Below the pieces are notes generated by a model. It was given only the letters and a program-made list of their open reading frames with translations, searched no databases and was not told where the DNA came from. The position numbers and the translations under genes are program-made. 62,838 bases of DNA from Ectothiorhodospira mobilis (lineage in GTDB: Bacteria > Pseudomonadota > Gammaproteobacteria > Ectothiorhodospirales > Ectothiorhodospiraceae), in NCBI RefSeq assembly GCF_900114895.1, contig NZ_FOUO01000013.1, forward strand, positions 1 to 62,838, read 5' to 3'. This document shows positions 46,348-55,275 of this stretch, piece by piece (position 1 is the stretch's first letter; each line of letters begins with the position of its first letter).

Positions 46348-47178
46348 ATGATGGTCCATCGCGGTTCCATGCAAAGGGCGCTGCTGTGCAGCGCCCTTTG
46401 TGTTTGCATCGGCCTGGCCCCGGCGGCCCAAGGGCAGGAACTGCCCGTGGAGTGCGGCCCTCCCGGCGGTCTCACCCGTACCGGCGTGGTGGATCATGTC
46501 ACCGACGGGGACACCGTGCGCCTGGAGGATGGCACCCGGGTGCGCCTCATCGGCCTGGATGCACCGGAGATCCACTGGTCCCGGGATGAGGCCGAGCCCT
46601 ACGCCCGGGAGGCGCGGCGCGCCCTGCAGGAGATCCTGGACGACCACGACGACCGGGTGGTGCTGCATCCGGATGACGAGGACCGCGACCCCCACGGACG
46701 CACCCTGGCCCACCTGTTCACCCCCGACGGCACCCCCATCGCCGCCCTCCTCTTGGAGCGCGGCCTGGCCACCGCCCTCACCATCCCCCCCAACGACCGC
46801 CATCTGGAGTGCTACCGCGCCACCGAGGCCCGGGCCCAGGCCTCCCGGGAAGGGCTCTGGTCCCTGCCCCGCCACCAGGTGTTCCAGGCGGAGGAACTGC
46901 CCCGGGACGCCAAGGGTTTCCGCCTGGTGGAGGGGGAGGTGACGCGCATCGGGGAGAGCCGCCGCGCCCACTGGATCAACCTGGACGGAGGCGCCGCCGC
47001 CCTGCGTATCGACAAGGCGGATATGGGGTATTTCCCGAGGCTCGACCCGGAAGGCCTGGAAGGGAAGCGGGTGCAGGGGCGGGGCTATGTCTACACCCAT
47101 CGCGGCCAGCCCAGGATGCGCATCCGCCATCCCGCCGACCTGGAGATCCTGGAGGACACCGGGGACGCAGCCCGGTAG
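46348..47178 (+). CDS. exported thermonuclease-like (SNase) protein
   Basis: This 276-aa protein has a signal peptide around RALLCSALCVCIGLAPAAQG and an SNase domain from about residue 45: VDHVTDGDTVRL, RVRLIGLDAPE, the conserved Arg in DPHGRTLAHLF, and GLATALTIPPN. The key Asp, Arg and Glu of the staphylococcal nuclease site are present. An OB-like C-terminal extension (FRLVEGEVTRIG...AHWINLD) follows. Starts at 46348, 46351 and 46369 are possible; none has a strong ribosome site. The signal-peptide codons coincide with a perfect hairpin. Confidence 0.8.
   Translation: MMVHRGSMQRALLCSALCVCIGLAPAAQGQELPVECGPPGGLTRTGVVDHVTDGDTVRLEDGTRVRLIGLDAPEIHWSRDEAEPYAREARRALQEILDDHDDRVVLHPDDEDRDPHGRTLAHLFTPDGTPIAALLLERGLATALTIPPNDRHLECYRATEARAQASREGLWSLPRHQVFQAEELPRDAKGFRLVEGEVTRIGESRRAHWINLDGGAAALRIDKADMGYFPRLDPEGLEGKRVQGRGYVYTHRGQPRMRIRHPADLEILEDTGDAAR
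46372..46400 (+). terminator. rho-independent-type hairpin after rpmE, inside the nuclease reading frame
   Basis: CAAAGGGCGCTG (46372-46383) pairs perfectly with CAGCGCCCTTTG (46389-46400) around the loop CTGTG, and TGTTTG follows. The 12-bp stem with U-rich 3' flank is what an intrinsic terminator for rpmE would look like. It occupies codons 9-18 of the 46348 frame. Confidence 0.65.
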
Positions 47179-47215
47179 GCGGGGCAACCACCGGTGCCCC
47201 GCACCCACGGTCATC

Positions 47216-47240
47216 GCCCGTGCCCCGGCGGGGCACGGGC
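47216..47240. terminator. GC hairpin between convergent nuclease and mdh genes
   Basis: GCCCGTGCCCC (47216-47226) and GGGGCACGGGC (47230-47240) form a perfect 11-bp stem with a GGC loop, just before the mdh stop. No T-run follows on either strand; a bidirectional transcription block is plausible. Confidence 0.5.
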
Positions 47241-47247
47241 AGGGCCA

Positions 47248-48228
47248 TCAGGGCAGCAGGTGGGCCACCCCGTCCCGCTCCTCGCGCAGCTCCTGTTCCG
47301 TGGCCTGCATGCGCTCACGGCTGAAATCATCGATCTCCAGCCCCTGCACGATGCGATAGTCCCCACCGCTGCAGGTGACCGGGAAGGAGTAGATCAGGCC
47401 CTTCTCGATGCCGTAGCTGCCATCCGAGGGGATGGCCATGCTGGTCCAGTCCCCCTCCGGTGTGCCCAGGACCCAGTCACGCACGTGATCCAGTGCGGCG
47501 CTGGCGGCGGAGGCGGCACTGGAGGCACCCCGGGCCTTGATGATGGCGGCGCCGCGCTGCTGCACCGTGGGGATGAAGGTGGACTCGTACCAGTCCCGGG
47601 GCACCCGATCCGGAGCCGCCTCGCCGCGCACCGTGGCCTGGCTGATGTCCGGGTACTGGGTGGCGGAGTGGTTGCCCCAGACGATCATGCGCCGGATCTG
47701 CGTGGTGTCCGCCCCGGTCTTTTCCGACAACTGGGCCATGGCCCGGTTATGGTCCAGACGGGTCATGGCGGTGAAGTTGCGGGCGTCCAGATCCGGGGCG
47801 TTGCGCTGGGCGATGAGGGCGTTGGTATTGGCGGGGTTGCCCACCACCAGGACCTTCACCTGACGGCTGGCGGCGGCGTTCAGGGCCCGGCCCTGTTCCG
47901 AGAAGATGGCGGCGTTGGCCTCCAGCAGGTCCTTGCGCTCCATACCGGGGCCCCGGGGACGCGCCCCCACCAGCAGGGCCACGTCGGCCCCCTCGAAGGC
48001 CTCCTCGGCACGGTCGGAGGTGGTGATCCCCGCCAGCAGCGGGAAGGCGCAGTCCTCCAGCTCCATGACCACACCGCGCAGCGCGTCCATGGCCGGGGGG
48101 ATTTCCAGCAACTGCAGGATGACGGGCTGATCCTTGCCCAGCATGTCGCCGGCGGCGATGCGGAACAACAGGCTGTAGGCGATCTGGCCAGCCGCGCCGG
48201 TCACGGCGACGCGCATGGGATTGTTCAT
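47248..48228 (-). CDS. mdh: malate dehydrogenase
   Basis: This 326-aa NAD-dependent enzyme oxidises malate in the TCA cycle. The dinucleotide loop is [31 protein letters not shown] carries the substrate-binding arginines; [17 protein letters not shown] and catalytic His in [11 protein letters not shown] follow. It is of the long, lactate/malate-group 2 type, with length as expected. A 150-bp spacer follows downstream genes on the same strand. Confidence 0.95.
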   Translation of the reverse strand: MNNPMRVAVTGAAGQIAYSLLFRIAAGDMLGKDQPVILQLLEIPPAMDALRGVVMELEDCAFPLLAGITTSDRAEEAFEGADVALLVGARPRGPGMERKDLLEANAAIFSEQGRALNAAASRQVKVLVVGNPANTNALIAQRNAPDLDARNFTAMTRLDHNRAMAQLSEKTGADTTQIRRMIVWGNHSATQYPDISQATVRGEAAPDRVPRDWYESTFIPTVQQRGAAIIKARGASSAASAASAALDHVRDWVLGTPEGDWTSMAIPSDGSYGIEKGLIYSFPVTCSGGDYRIVQGLEIDDFSRERMQATEQELREERDGVAHLLP

Positions 48229-48378
48229 GAAGCTACCTCCGGATGATCGTTCAGGGATGGATCGACGCGGCGGAATCCTCCGCCCCGTGGCCCGGCGGGC
48301 CCGGGGCCGATTCTACCAGAGCGGGCCGGCCTCAGGTCCGGCCGGACCCGGCGACCCCCGCGCGAGGGCTTGGGCGGC

Positions 48379-48642
48379 TCAACCCTCCTTGTCCCGGCCG
48401 GAGGGCCGCTCCCCCTGTTGGCTGAAGGCCTGCCAGAACAGCTTCTGGAAGGCGTCCATGCCGGCGACCCCGCTTTGCAGCATGGGCTGCATCAGGGACA
48501 GGGCATCGTAGCCCTGCTGCCCCTCGCGCATGCGCCGGGCCAGTTCATCCAGCATCTCCTTTTGCAGCGGCGCCACATCCGGCAGGCCCAGGAAGGCCCG
48601 CATCTCCTGGGGCGTGGCTTCCACCTCCACATTGAACTTCAT
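48379..48642 (-). CDS. small DUF6489-type protein
   Basis: This 87-aa protein begins MKFNVEVEATPQEMRAFLGL and continues PDVAPLQKEMLDELARRM. This beginning is characteristic of DUF6489 proteins as I recall them; their function is unknown. The helical C-terminus ends in a charged tail (GERPSGRDKEG). GGAGG lies 5 bases upstream of the ATG at 48642, ruling out the longer frame to 48762. It is divergent from the exonuclease gene. Confidence 0.7.
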   Translation of the reverse strand: MKFNVEVEATPQEMRAFLGLPDVAPLQKEMLDELARRMREGQQGYDALSLMQPMLQSGVAGMDAFQKLFWQAFSQQGERPSGRDKEG

Positions 48643-48752
48643 CTCGCCTCCCGGCCCCTCGGGCCCTGCATCCACTTGAACGGCCACCGTATCAAATGCC
48701 GCCAAGATGCGCAGCGGCCGCAGCCGCATCCCATCTGCTAGACTGCCCCCCC

Positions 48753-49622
48753 GTGACCGCACCCACCTATCTCGTCGACGCCAGCATCTTCATCTTCCGG
48801 GCCTGGTTCGCCCTGCCCGGGGACATCACCACCCGCGACGGCCACCCGGCCAACGCGGTCCACGGCTTCGCGCGCTTCGTCCACGGACTGCTGCAGGCGG
48901 AGCGCCCGCAACGCATCGCCTTCGCCTTCGACGAGGGCCAGAAGGGCTCCCACCGCCACACCCTCTTCCCCGACTACAAGGCCAACCGCCCGCCGGCCCC
49001 GGAAGACCTCAAGCGCCAGTTCCCCTGGTGCCGTACGCTGGTGGAGGCCCTGGGGGTGACCACCCTCTCCAGCCCCCGCTTCGAGGCGGATGACCTCATC
49101 GGCACCCTGGCGGATCGGGAACGGGAACGGGGCCGCTGCGTGACCGTGGTCACCGGCGACAAGGACCTGACCCAGCTGATCTCCCCGGGGGATCACTGGT
49201 GGGACCCGCGCCATCCCCGGCGGCTGGACCCGGCGGGCATCGAAAAGCGCCTGGGGGTGCGCCCCGAACAGGTGGCCGACCAGCTGGCCCTGGCCGGGGA
49301 CAAGGTGGACAACATCCCCGGCATCCCCGGGGTGGGCATGGCCACCGCCGCGCGCCTGCTGCGCCGCGCCGGCAGCCTGCCGGCCCTGCTGGAGGACATC
49401 CCCGCCATCGGCCGCATGCCCCTGCGCGGGGCACGGCGCCTCATGACCCTGGTGGAGTCCCACCAGGACACCGTGCGCCTGGCCCGGCAGCTCACCGGCA
49501 TCCACTGCGAGGCCGACCTGCCCCCGGGGCTGAGCCTGGAACGCCGCCCCGCGGACGCGGCGCAACTGGCCGCCCTGGCCGAACACCTGGACCTGCCCAC
49601 CCCCCTGCGCCATGGCCTCTAA
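48753..49622 (+). CDS. 5'-3' exonuclease (PolI exonuclease-domain/Xni type)
   Basis: This 289-aa FEN-type nuclease has no polymerase part. Metal-binding acidic motifs are [25 protein letters not shown] with [20 protein letters not shown] and [11 protein letters not shown]. The helix-hairpin-helix is [21 protein letters not shown], and R-x-K-like basic residues line the arch. The start is GTG at 48753, since upstream Met codons give low-complexity sequence. Its 3' end overlaps rluE by 11 bp. It could be the ExoIX/Xni orthologue or a stand-alone PolA-type nuclease. Confidence 0.85.
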   Translation: MTAPTYLVDASIFIFRAWFALPGDITTRDGHPANAVHGFARFVHGLLQAERPQRIAFAFDEGQKGSHRHTLFPDYKANRPPAPEDLKRQFPWCRTLVEALGVTTLSSPRFEADDLIGTLADRERERGRCVTVVTGDKDLTQLISPGDHWWDPRHPRRLDPAGIEKRLGVRPEQVADQLALAGDKVDNIPGIPGVGMATAARLLRRAGSLPALLEDIPAIGRMPLRGARRLMTLVESHQDTVRLARQLTGIHCEADLPPGLSLERRPADAAQLAALAEHLDLPTPLRHGL

Positions 49623-50241
49623 GGGGCATCGGGGCAGTAAACGACGCCCCCGGCGCACCGCAAGGCGGGAGGCCATACCGGCGGGACCGCCCCGCATCCT
49701 GTTGTTCAACAAGCCCTACGACGTCCTCACCCAGTTCACCGATGCCGCCGGGCGGCGCACCCTGGCAGACTTCATCCCCGTGCCGGGGGTCTACGCCGCC
49801 GGGCGCCTGGACCGGGACAGCGAAGGCCTGGTGGTGCTCACCGACGATGGCCGGCTGCAGGCCCGCATCACCGACCCGGCCCACGCCATGAGCAAGACCT
49901 ACTGGGCCCAGGTGGAGGGGATCCCCGATGCGGCCGCCCTGGAGGTCCTGCGCCACGGGGTGGTCCTCAAGGACGGCCCCACGCGTCCCGCCGGGGCCCG
50001 CCTCATGGACCCCCCGGCCTGCCTCTGGCCCCGGGATCCCCCCATCCGCCAGCGCCGCCACATCCCCACCGCCTGGCTGGAGCTCACCCTGTCGGAGGGG
50101 CGCAACCGCCAGGTGCGGCGCATGACCGCCGCCGTGGGGCATCCCACCCTGCGTCTCATCCGCTACCGCGTGGGTTCCTGGACCCTGGATGGCCTGGAAC
50201 CGGGCCAATGGTACCGAGTGGGCGGCCCCCCTGTCGGATGA
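49612..50241 (+). CDS. rluE: 23S rRNA pseudouridine synthase of the RluE type
   Basis: This 209-aa member of the RsuA/RluB/E/F group has [17 protein letters not shown], catalytic Asp in [15 protein letters not shown] and [20 protein letters not shown]. It lacks the N-terminal S4 domain and has a short basic tail ([12 protein letters not shown]), as in RluE, which modifies U2457 of 23S rRNA. It is coupled to the exonuclease gene by an 11-bp overlap. Confidence 0.85.
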   Translation: MASKGHRGSKRRPRRTARREAIPAGPPRILLFNKPYDVLTQFTDAAGRRTLADFIPVPGVYAAGRLDRDSEGLVVLTDDGRLQARITDPAHAMSKTYWAQVEGIPDAAALEVLRHGVVLKDGPTRPAGARLMDPPACLWPRDPPIRQRRHIPTAWLELTLSEGRNRQVRRMTAAVGHPTLRLIRYRVGSWTLDGLEPGQWYRVGGPPVG

Positions 50242-50370
50242 GGCCACCCACCCCTTGCGGCCCTGGGGAAAGGCTCCTAGAGTCGTAAATGGACTGCCGC
50301 ACGCGCCAGGGTGGCAACGTGCGCGCCCACCCCGAATCCATGGCCCCGGACCCCCGGAAGGAGCCCCGTC

Positions 50371-52413
50371 ATGCCCATCCCGGCGCGCCTGGCCGGCCTG
50401 CTGCTGACGTTCATCGCCCTGAGCCTTCCGGCCCTGGCGTCCCCCACGGAGCCTGCCTCCCTGCGTGAACACTTCCTCGCGGCGGAGACTGCGCTGGAGC
50501 AGGGGGACCGGGGGGCCTTCCGCCGCCATCTGGCAGCCCTGGGGGACTACCCCCTGCGCCCCTATCTGCTGCAGGCGGACCTGGACGCACGGCTGGAACG
50601 GGCCGATGCCAAGGAGATCCGCAACTTCCTGGACCGTTGGGGCGACACCCCACCGGGCCAGCGGCTGCGCGCCCGCTGGCTGGGGCATCTGGCGGATGAA
50701 GGCCGCTGGCGGGCCTTCCTGCGGGACCACGCAGACGGACTGGGCACCCCCCTGGCCTGCCGCCACCGCACCGCCCTGCTGCGCACCGGACAACGCCAGG
50801 CGGCCCTGGAGGGCGTAGAGGAACTCTGGCTGGTGGGGCACTCCCAGCCCGGGGCCTGCGATCCGGTATTCGACGCATGGCGGGAGGCCGGAGGGCTCAC
50901 CCCCGACCTGGCCTGGGAGCGCTTCGTCCTGGCCATGGCGTCGGGACAGACCGGGCTGGCCCGCTACCTCACCCGCTACCTCTCGGCGGACGACACCCCC
51001 TGGGCACGGCGCTGGCTGGAACTGCACCGGGACCCCCAGGGCATCACCCAAGTGGACTGGCGGGCGGACCTCCATCCCCGTGCCGGGGTGGTCCTGGAAG
51101 ACAGCCTGCGCCGCCTGGCCCGGCAAGAACCCCGCCAGGCCCTGGCGGCCTGGGAGGCGGCGGAGGACCGCTGGGGCCTGCCCCGGCAGGCCGCCCTGGA
51201 GCTGCGCCGCTACATCGCCCTGCGCCTGACCCTGCGGGAGATGGCGGACGCCCTGCCCCACCTGGAGACCCTGCCCGATCACGTCTTCGACGATCAGCTG
51301 CGCGCCTGGCAGACCCGGGCCGCCCTCTCGGTGCAGGACTGGCAGGCCGTGGCCGAGGCCATCACGCGCATGTCCCCCGAGGCCCGGGAGGAGGCCCCCT
51401 GGCGCTACTGGCACGCCCGGGCCCTGGAACAACTGGGGGACCGGGAGAGCGCCCGCCGGCTCTATGGCCAGGTGGCCCAGGAGCGCAACTTCTACGGCTT
51501 TTTGGCCGCGGACCGCATCCAGGCCCCCTACCGCATCGGCCACCGTCCCCTGCAGATCTCCGCTACCCGGTTACAATCGGTGGCCGAACGCCCCGCCCTG
51601 CAGCGGGCCCTGGAGTTGCACGCCCTGGGGCGGATCATCGACGCCCGCCGCGAGTGGTATCCATTGCAACAGGAACTGCAGGGCCGGGACCTGCTGGCCG
51701 CCGCGCAACTGGCCCACGAGCAGGGATGGCACGACCGGGCCATCTTCGCCGTCGCCCGCGCCGGCCACTTCGACGACATCGACCTGCGCTTCCCCCTGGT
51801 GCATACGGGCCTGTTCCGGGACAAGGCCAACGCCCAGGGCATCGACCCCGCCTGGGCCATGGCGGTGGCCCGCCAGGAGAGCGCCTTCATGGCCGACGTC
51901 CGCTCCCACGCCGGCGCCCTGGGGCTGATGCAGATCATGCCCGCCACGGGGCGGGCCATGGCCCCCCATGTGGGCCTGCAGCTGGGCCATCCCTTCCGGC
52001 TCCTGGAGCCGGAGGTGAACGTAAGCATCGGCACCTACTACCTGCGGCGCAACCTGGACCGCTTCGGCGGCCACCCCATGCTCTCCACCGCCGCCTACAA
52101 CGCCGGCGCGGGGCGTGTGGACCGCTGGCTGCCGGGCGACCGCCCCCTGGCCGCCGACATCTGGGCGGAACTCATCCCCTACGCGGAGACCCGCAAGTAC
52201 GTGCGCCGCGTGCTCACCTACCGGGTGCTCTATGAGGTGCGCATGGGACAGACCCCCACCACCCTGAGCAGCCTGCTGCCTCCCATCCCCCCGGCCGACC
52301 GGCTGATGCAGTCGGCCACGGCCCACCAGGCCCGTTGGCAGGGGGAGGGCACGGGCCCGGCGCGCACCCCCATCTGTGACGCCCCGGGGTACACGGAGCG
52401 TCCCTGCCTGTGA
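50371..52413 (+). CDS. slt: soluble lytic murein transglycosylase
   Basis: This 680-aa periplasmic enzyme has a signal peptide MPIPARLAGLLLTFIALSLP, a long alpha-superhelical domain (about 30-480), then the lysozyme-like GH23 domain. Its catalytic Glu is in VARQESAFMADVRSHAGALG, followed by LMQIMPATG and STAAYNAGAGRVDRWLPG. It cleaves MurNAc-GlcNAc bonds to 1,6-anhydro products. AAGGAG precedes the ATG at 50371; an upstream frame extension was rejected. amgK-murU in this window can re-use its released sugars. Confidence 0.92.
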   Translation: MPIPARLAGLLLTFIALSLPALASPTEPASLREHFLAAETALEQGDRGAFRRHLAALGDYPLRPYLLQADLDARLERADAKEIRNFLDRWGDTPPGQRLRARWLGHLADEGRWRAFLRDHADGLGTPLACRHRTALLRTGQRQAALEGVEELWLVGHSQPGACDPVFDAWREAGGLTPDLAWERFVLAMASGQTGLARYLTRYLSADDTPWARRWLELHRDPQGITQVDWRADLHPRAGVVLEDSLRRLARQEPRQALAAWEAAEDRWGLPRQAALELRRYIALRLTLREMADALPHLETLPDHVFDDQLRAWQTRAALSVQDWQAVAEAITRMSPEAREEAPWRYWHARALEQLGDRESARRLYGQVAQERNFYGFLAADRIQAPYRIGHRPLQISATRLQSVAERPALQRALELHALGRIIDARREWYPLQQELQGRDLLAAAQLAHEQGWHDRAIFAVARAGHFDDIDLRFPLVHTGLFRDKANAQGIDPAWAMAVARQESAFMADVRSHAGALGLMQIMPATGRAMAPHVGLQLGHPFRLLEPEVNVSIGTYYLRRNLDRFGGHPMLSTAAYNAGAGRVDRWLPGDRPLAADIWAELIPYAETRKYVRRVLTYRVLYEVRMGQTPTTLSSLLPPIPPADRLMQSATAHQARWQGEGTGPARTPICDAPGYTERPCL

Positions 52414-52465
52414 GGGCACGCCCGGTCCCCGGACCGAATCCATCCGCTTACAGCGATATCCTGGC

Positions 52466-53353
52466 ATGACCCTCTGGCAGATCCTGAGCGAAGCGATCAC
52501 CCAAGCCACCGGCAGCCCCTTCACACCGGCGGACCGGCGCGCCGCCGGGGGGGGCTGCATCAACGAGGCCACGGTCCTGCAGGGCACGGACGGACGGCGC
52601 TTCTTCGTCAAACTCAACCGCCCGGAGCTGGCGGAGATGTTCGCCGCCGAGGCCGAAGGCCTGCATGCCCTGCGCGAACCGGGGGCCATCCGCGTCCCCG
52701 AGCCCCTGTGCCACGGCACCGCCGCCGGCCGGGCCTACCTGGTGATGGAGCATATCCCCCTGGGGGGACCCCGGGACGCCCGCCGCTTCGGGGAACAACT
52801 GGCGCGTCTACATCAATGCACCCGCGAACGCTTCGGCTGGCACCGGGACAACACCATCGGCAGCACACCGCAGATCAACACCTGGGAGTCGGACTGGGTC
52901 ACCTTCTGGCGCCAGCACCGCCTGGGATATCAACTGGAACGGGCGCGCCGGCAGGGGGGCGGCCGGGGACTTGTGCAGGCGGTGGAGGCCCTCATGGAGG
53001 TCCTGCCCGCCTTCTTCGACGGCTATACGCCCCGCCCTTCCCTGCTCCACGGCGACCTGTGGGGCGGCAACCAGGACGCCGATGCCCAGGGCAACCCGGT
53101 GATCTTCGACCCGGCGGTCTACTTCGGCGACCGGGAGGCGGACGTGGCCATGACCGAACTCTTCGGCGGCTTCGGGCCGGACTTCTACGCCGCCTACGAC
53201 GCCGTCTGGCCCCGGGACCCGGGCTACCGGGTACGCCGCGACCTGTACAACCTCTACCACCTGCTCAACCACTTCAACCTCTTCGGCGGCGGCTACGCCG
53301 GCCAGTCGGAACGCCTGGCCCGGCGCCTGCTGGCGGCGGCCCGGGGCGGCTGA
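52466..53353 (+). CDS. fructosamine kinase family protein
   Basis: This 295-aa FN3K/YniA-type kinase acts in protein or sugar deglycation. Motifs are GGGCINEATVLQ, FFVKLNRPELAEMFAAEAEG, catalytic LLHGDLWGGNQDADAQG, and FDPAVYFGDREADVAMTELFGGF. No close operon partner exists; it converges with rsmD, 6 bp between stops. The bacterial substrate is not settled. Confidence 0.88.
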   Translation: MTLWQILSEAITQATGSPFTPADRRAAGGGCINEATVLQGTDGRRFFVKLNRPELAEMFAAEAEGLHALREPGAIRVPEPLCHGTAAGRAYLVMEHIPLGGPRDARRFGEQLARLHQCTRERFGWHRDNTIGSTPQINTWESDWVTFWRQHRLGYQLERARRQGGGRGLVQAVEALMEVLPAFFDGYTPRPSLLHGDLWGGNQDADAQGNPVIFDPAVYFGDREADVAMTELFGGFGPDFYAAYDAVWPRDPGYRVRRDLYNLYHLLNHFNLFGGGYAGQSERLARRLLAAARGG

Positions 53354-53359
53354 GGGCCC

Positions 53360-53941
53360 TCAGGCCCCGTCCACGGCCACCAGCAGGCCCGCTACCGCCC
53401 CCGCGCCGGTACGGCGCAGCACGGACCAGCCCTGCGGCAGCTCCGGCCCGGGGGCATCGCCGGCATGCTCCAGATAGATGCGGGCCCCGGGCCGCAGGCA
53501 TCCCGGCCGGGAAAGCCGCGCGATGCACCCGGGCAGCAGATCCTGGCGGTAGGGGGGATCGAGAAAGACCAGGTCGAAGGTCTCGTCACACCGCGCCAGA
53601 TAGGACAGACCGTCGCCGCTGCGCACCTCCACCGCATCCTCCGCCCCCAGGGACTGTGCCTGCCGGCGCAGGTGCCCCGCCAGGCGGGGATCCCGCTCCA
53701 CCATCACCACGCGCCGGGCCCCGCGGGAGGCGGCCTCCAGGCCCAGGGCCCCGGACCCGGCGAACAGGTCCAGGCACACGGCCCCGGGCAGCACCGGCTG
53801 CAGCCAGTTGAACAGGGTCTCCCGCACCCGGTCCGGGGTGGGCCGCAGCCCGGGCACGGCGGCCACCGGGAGCCGCCGACCGCGCCAGCGGCCGGAGATG
53901 ATGCGCACCCGCCCCGGGGCGCCGCGCCGGGCCCCCTTCAC
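53360..53941 (-). CDS. rsmD: 16S rRNA (guanine966-N2)-methyltransferase
   Basis: This 193-aa SAM enzyme acts on 30S subunits. Hallmarks are RIISGRWRGRRLPV, LRPTPDRVRETLFNWLQP, SAM loop DLFAGSGALGLEAASRGA, and catalytic FLDPPY. The start is GTG at 53941, overlapping the M16 gene's stop as GTGA, so it is probably the last gene of the M16-pair operon; it is more usually found beside coaD, absent here, or ftsY, which is close by. Confidence 0.92.
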   Translation of the reverse strand: MKGARRGAPGRVRIISGRWRGRRLPVAAVPGLRPTPDRVRETLFNWLQPVLPGAVCLDLFAGSGALGLEAASRGARRVVMVERDPRLAGHLRRQAQSLGAEDAVEVRSGDGLSYLARCDETFDLVFLDPPYRQDLLPGCIARLSRPGCLRPGARIYLEHAGDAPGPELPQGWSVLRRTGAGAVAGLLVAVDGA

Positions 53942-55275
53942 GTCCCGCCCCCCACGATCACCGTCACCATGCGCTCGGGATGCAGCCGGCGGGCGAAGGC
54001 CCCGTTCACCTGCTCCGGGGTCAGGGCCTCCACCTTGCGGGTGAAGGTCTCCAGGTAATCCAGGGGCAGGCCGTAGAAGCCGATCATGGCCACGTGGTCC
54101 AGGATGCCGGCGTTGCTGTCCAGACGCAGAGGGAATCCCCCCACGATGTTGCGCTGGCTGGCCTCGAGCTGCTCCTCGTCCAACCCCTCCTCCACGAAGG
54201 TCTCGAGGGTGCGGCGCATCACCGCCACGGCTTCCTTTGCCTGATCCCCGCGGGTCTGCAGTCCCATGAGAAAGGGGCCTTCCGCCGCCATGGGGATGAA
54301 ATGGCTGTAGACGCTGTAGGCCAGGCCCCGCTCACTGCGCACCGCCTGCATCAGACGGGACACGAAACCGCCCCCACCCAGGTGGTGGTTGCCCACGTAC
54401 AGGGGAAAATAATCCGCATCCCCCCGCCGCATCCCCGGCTGTCCCATGAGCACATGGGCCTGGGCCGAGGGGAAGGGGATGCGCACCGTGCGCGCCTCCT
54501 CGATGACCGGCGCCGGCGGCAGCGGCGGTGCCGCGACCCCCTCCGGCAGGGCCCGGGCGATGCGCCCGGCCACGGACCGGGCCTGCTGCGGGGACAGATC
54601 CCCCACCATGGCCAGGATGCCGTTGCGGGCCACGTAATGGCGCGCATGGAAGGCCTGCAGGTCCGCACGGGTGATGGACTCCAGGGCCTCCCGGGTCCCC
54701 ACGGGCATATGGCCATAGGGATGCCCCTCATAGAGCGCCCGGTAGAAGGCCCGCTGCGCCAAGCCTCCCGGATCCTGTTCCAGGTGATCCAGGGCCACCA
54801 GGGACTGGCGCCGGACCCGCTCCAGGGCCTCCTCCCCGAAACGGGGCTGCGCCGCCACGGCGATGAAGGTCTCCAGGGCCTGATCCAGCCACTCGGAGCG
54901 GGTCAGACTGCGCAGGGAGACCACGGCCATGTCCCGCCGGGAATCGGTCCCCAGACGCGCCCCCACCGCATCCAGGCGCCGGGCCACGGCATCGGCGTCC
55001 CATCCGCCCGCGCCTTCCGTGAGCATGCGGTTGGTGAGCCGGGCCAGTCCGGGCCGGTCCCCATCCCGGGCAGCCCCGGCGTCGAACACCAGGCGCAGGT
55101 CCAACATGGGCAGATGCGGCACATGCACGTAGTACACCCGCAGCCCGTTTTCCGTCTGCCAGTGACGGATATCGGGATGGGCCGGATCCGCCGCGGCCTG
55201 CGCGGCCGCCGCCAGCAGGATGAGGCACAACAGGGCACGGCCCGCGCCCCGCATCCATCGTTGCAGTCCCCCCAT
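53938..55275 (-). CDS. M16 (pitrilysin) family protein lacking the zinc motif
   Basis: This 445-aa exported protein has a signal peptide (ALLCLILLAAAAQAAA). It has the M16 fold, but the HxxEH zinc site is replaced by ARLTNRML, so it cannot be a catalyst alone. The Arg/Tyr substrate-binding pair of non-catalytic partners is present (FVSRLMQAVRSERGLAYSVY). It overlaps the active partner's stop as TGATG, implying a heterodimer like other bacterial M16B pairs. Confidence 0.85.
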   Translation of the reverse strand: MGGLQRWMRGAGRALLCLILLAAAAQAAADPAHPDIRHWQTENGLRVYYVHVPHLPMLDLRLVFDAGAARDGDRPGLARLTNRMLTEGAGGWDADAVARRLDAVGARLGTDSRRDMAVVSLRSLTRSEWLDQALETFIAVAAQPRFGEEALERVRRQSLVALDHLEQDPGGLAQRAFYRALYEGHPYGHMPVGTREALESITRADLQAFHARHYVARNGILAMVGDLSPQQARSVAGRIARALPEGVAAPPLPPAPVIEEARTVRIPFPSAQAHVLMGQPGMRRGDADYFPLYVGNHHLGGGGFVSRLMQAVRSERGLAYSVYSHFIPMAAEGPFLMGLQTRGDQAKEAVAVMRRTLETFVEEGLDEEQLEASQRNIVGGFPLRLDSNAGILDHVAMIGFYGLPLDYLETFTRKVEALTPEQVNGAFARRLHPERMVTVIVGGGT

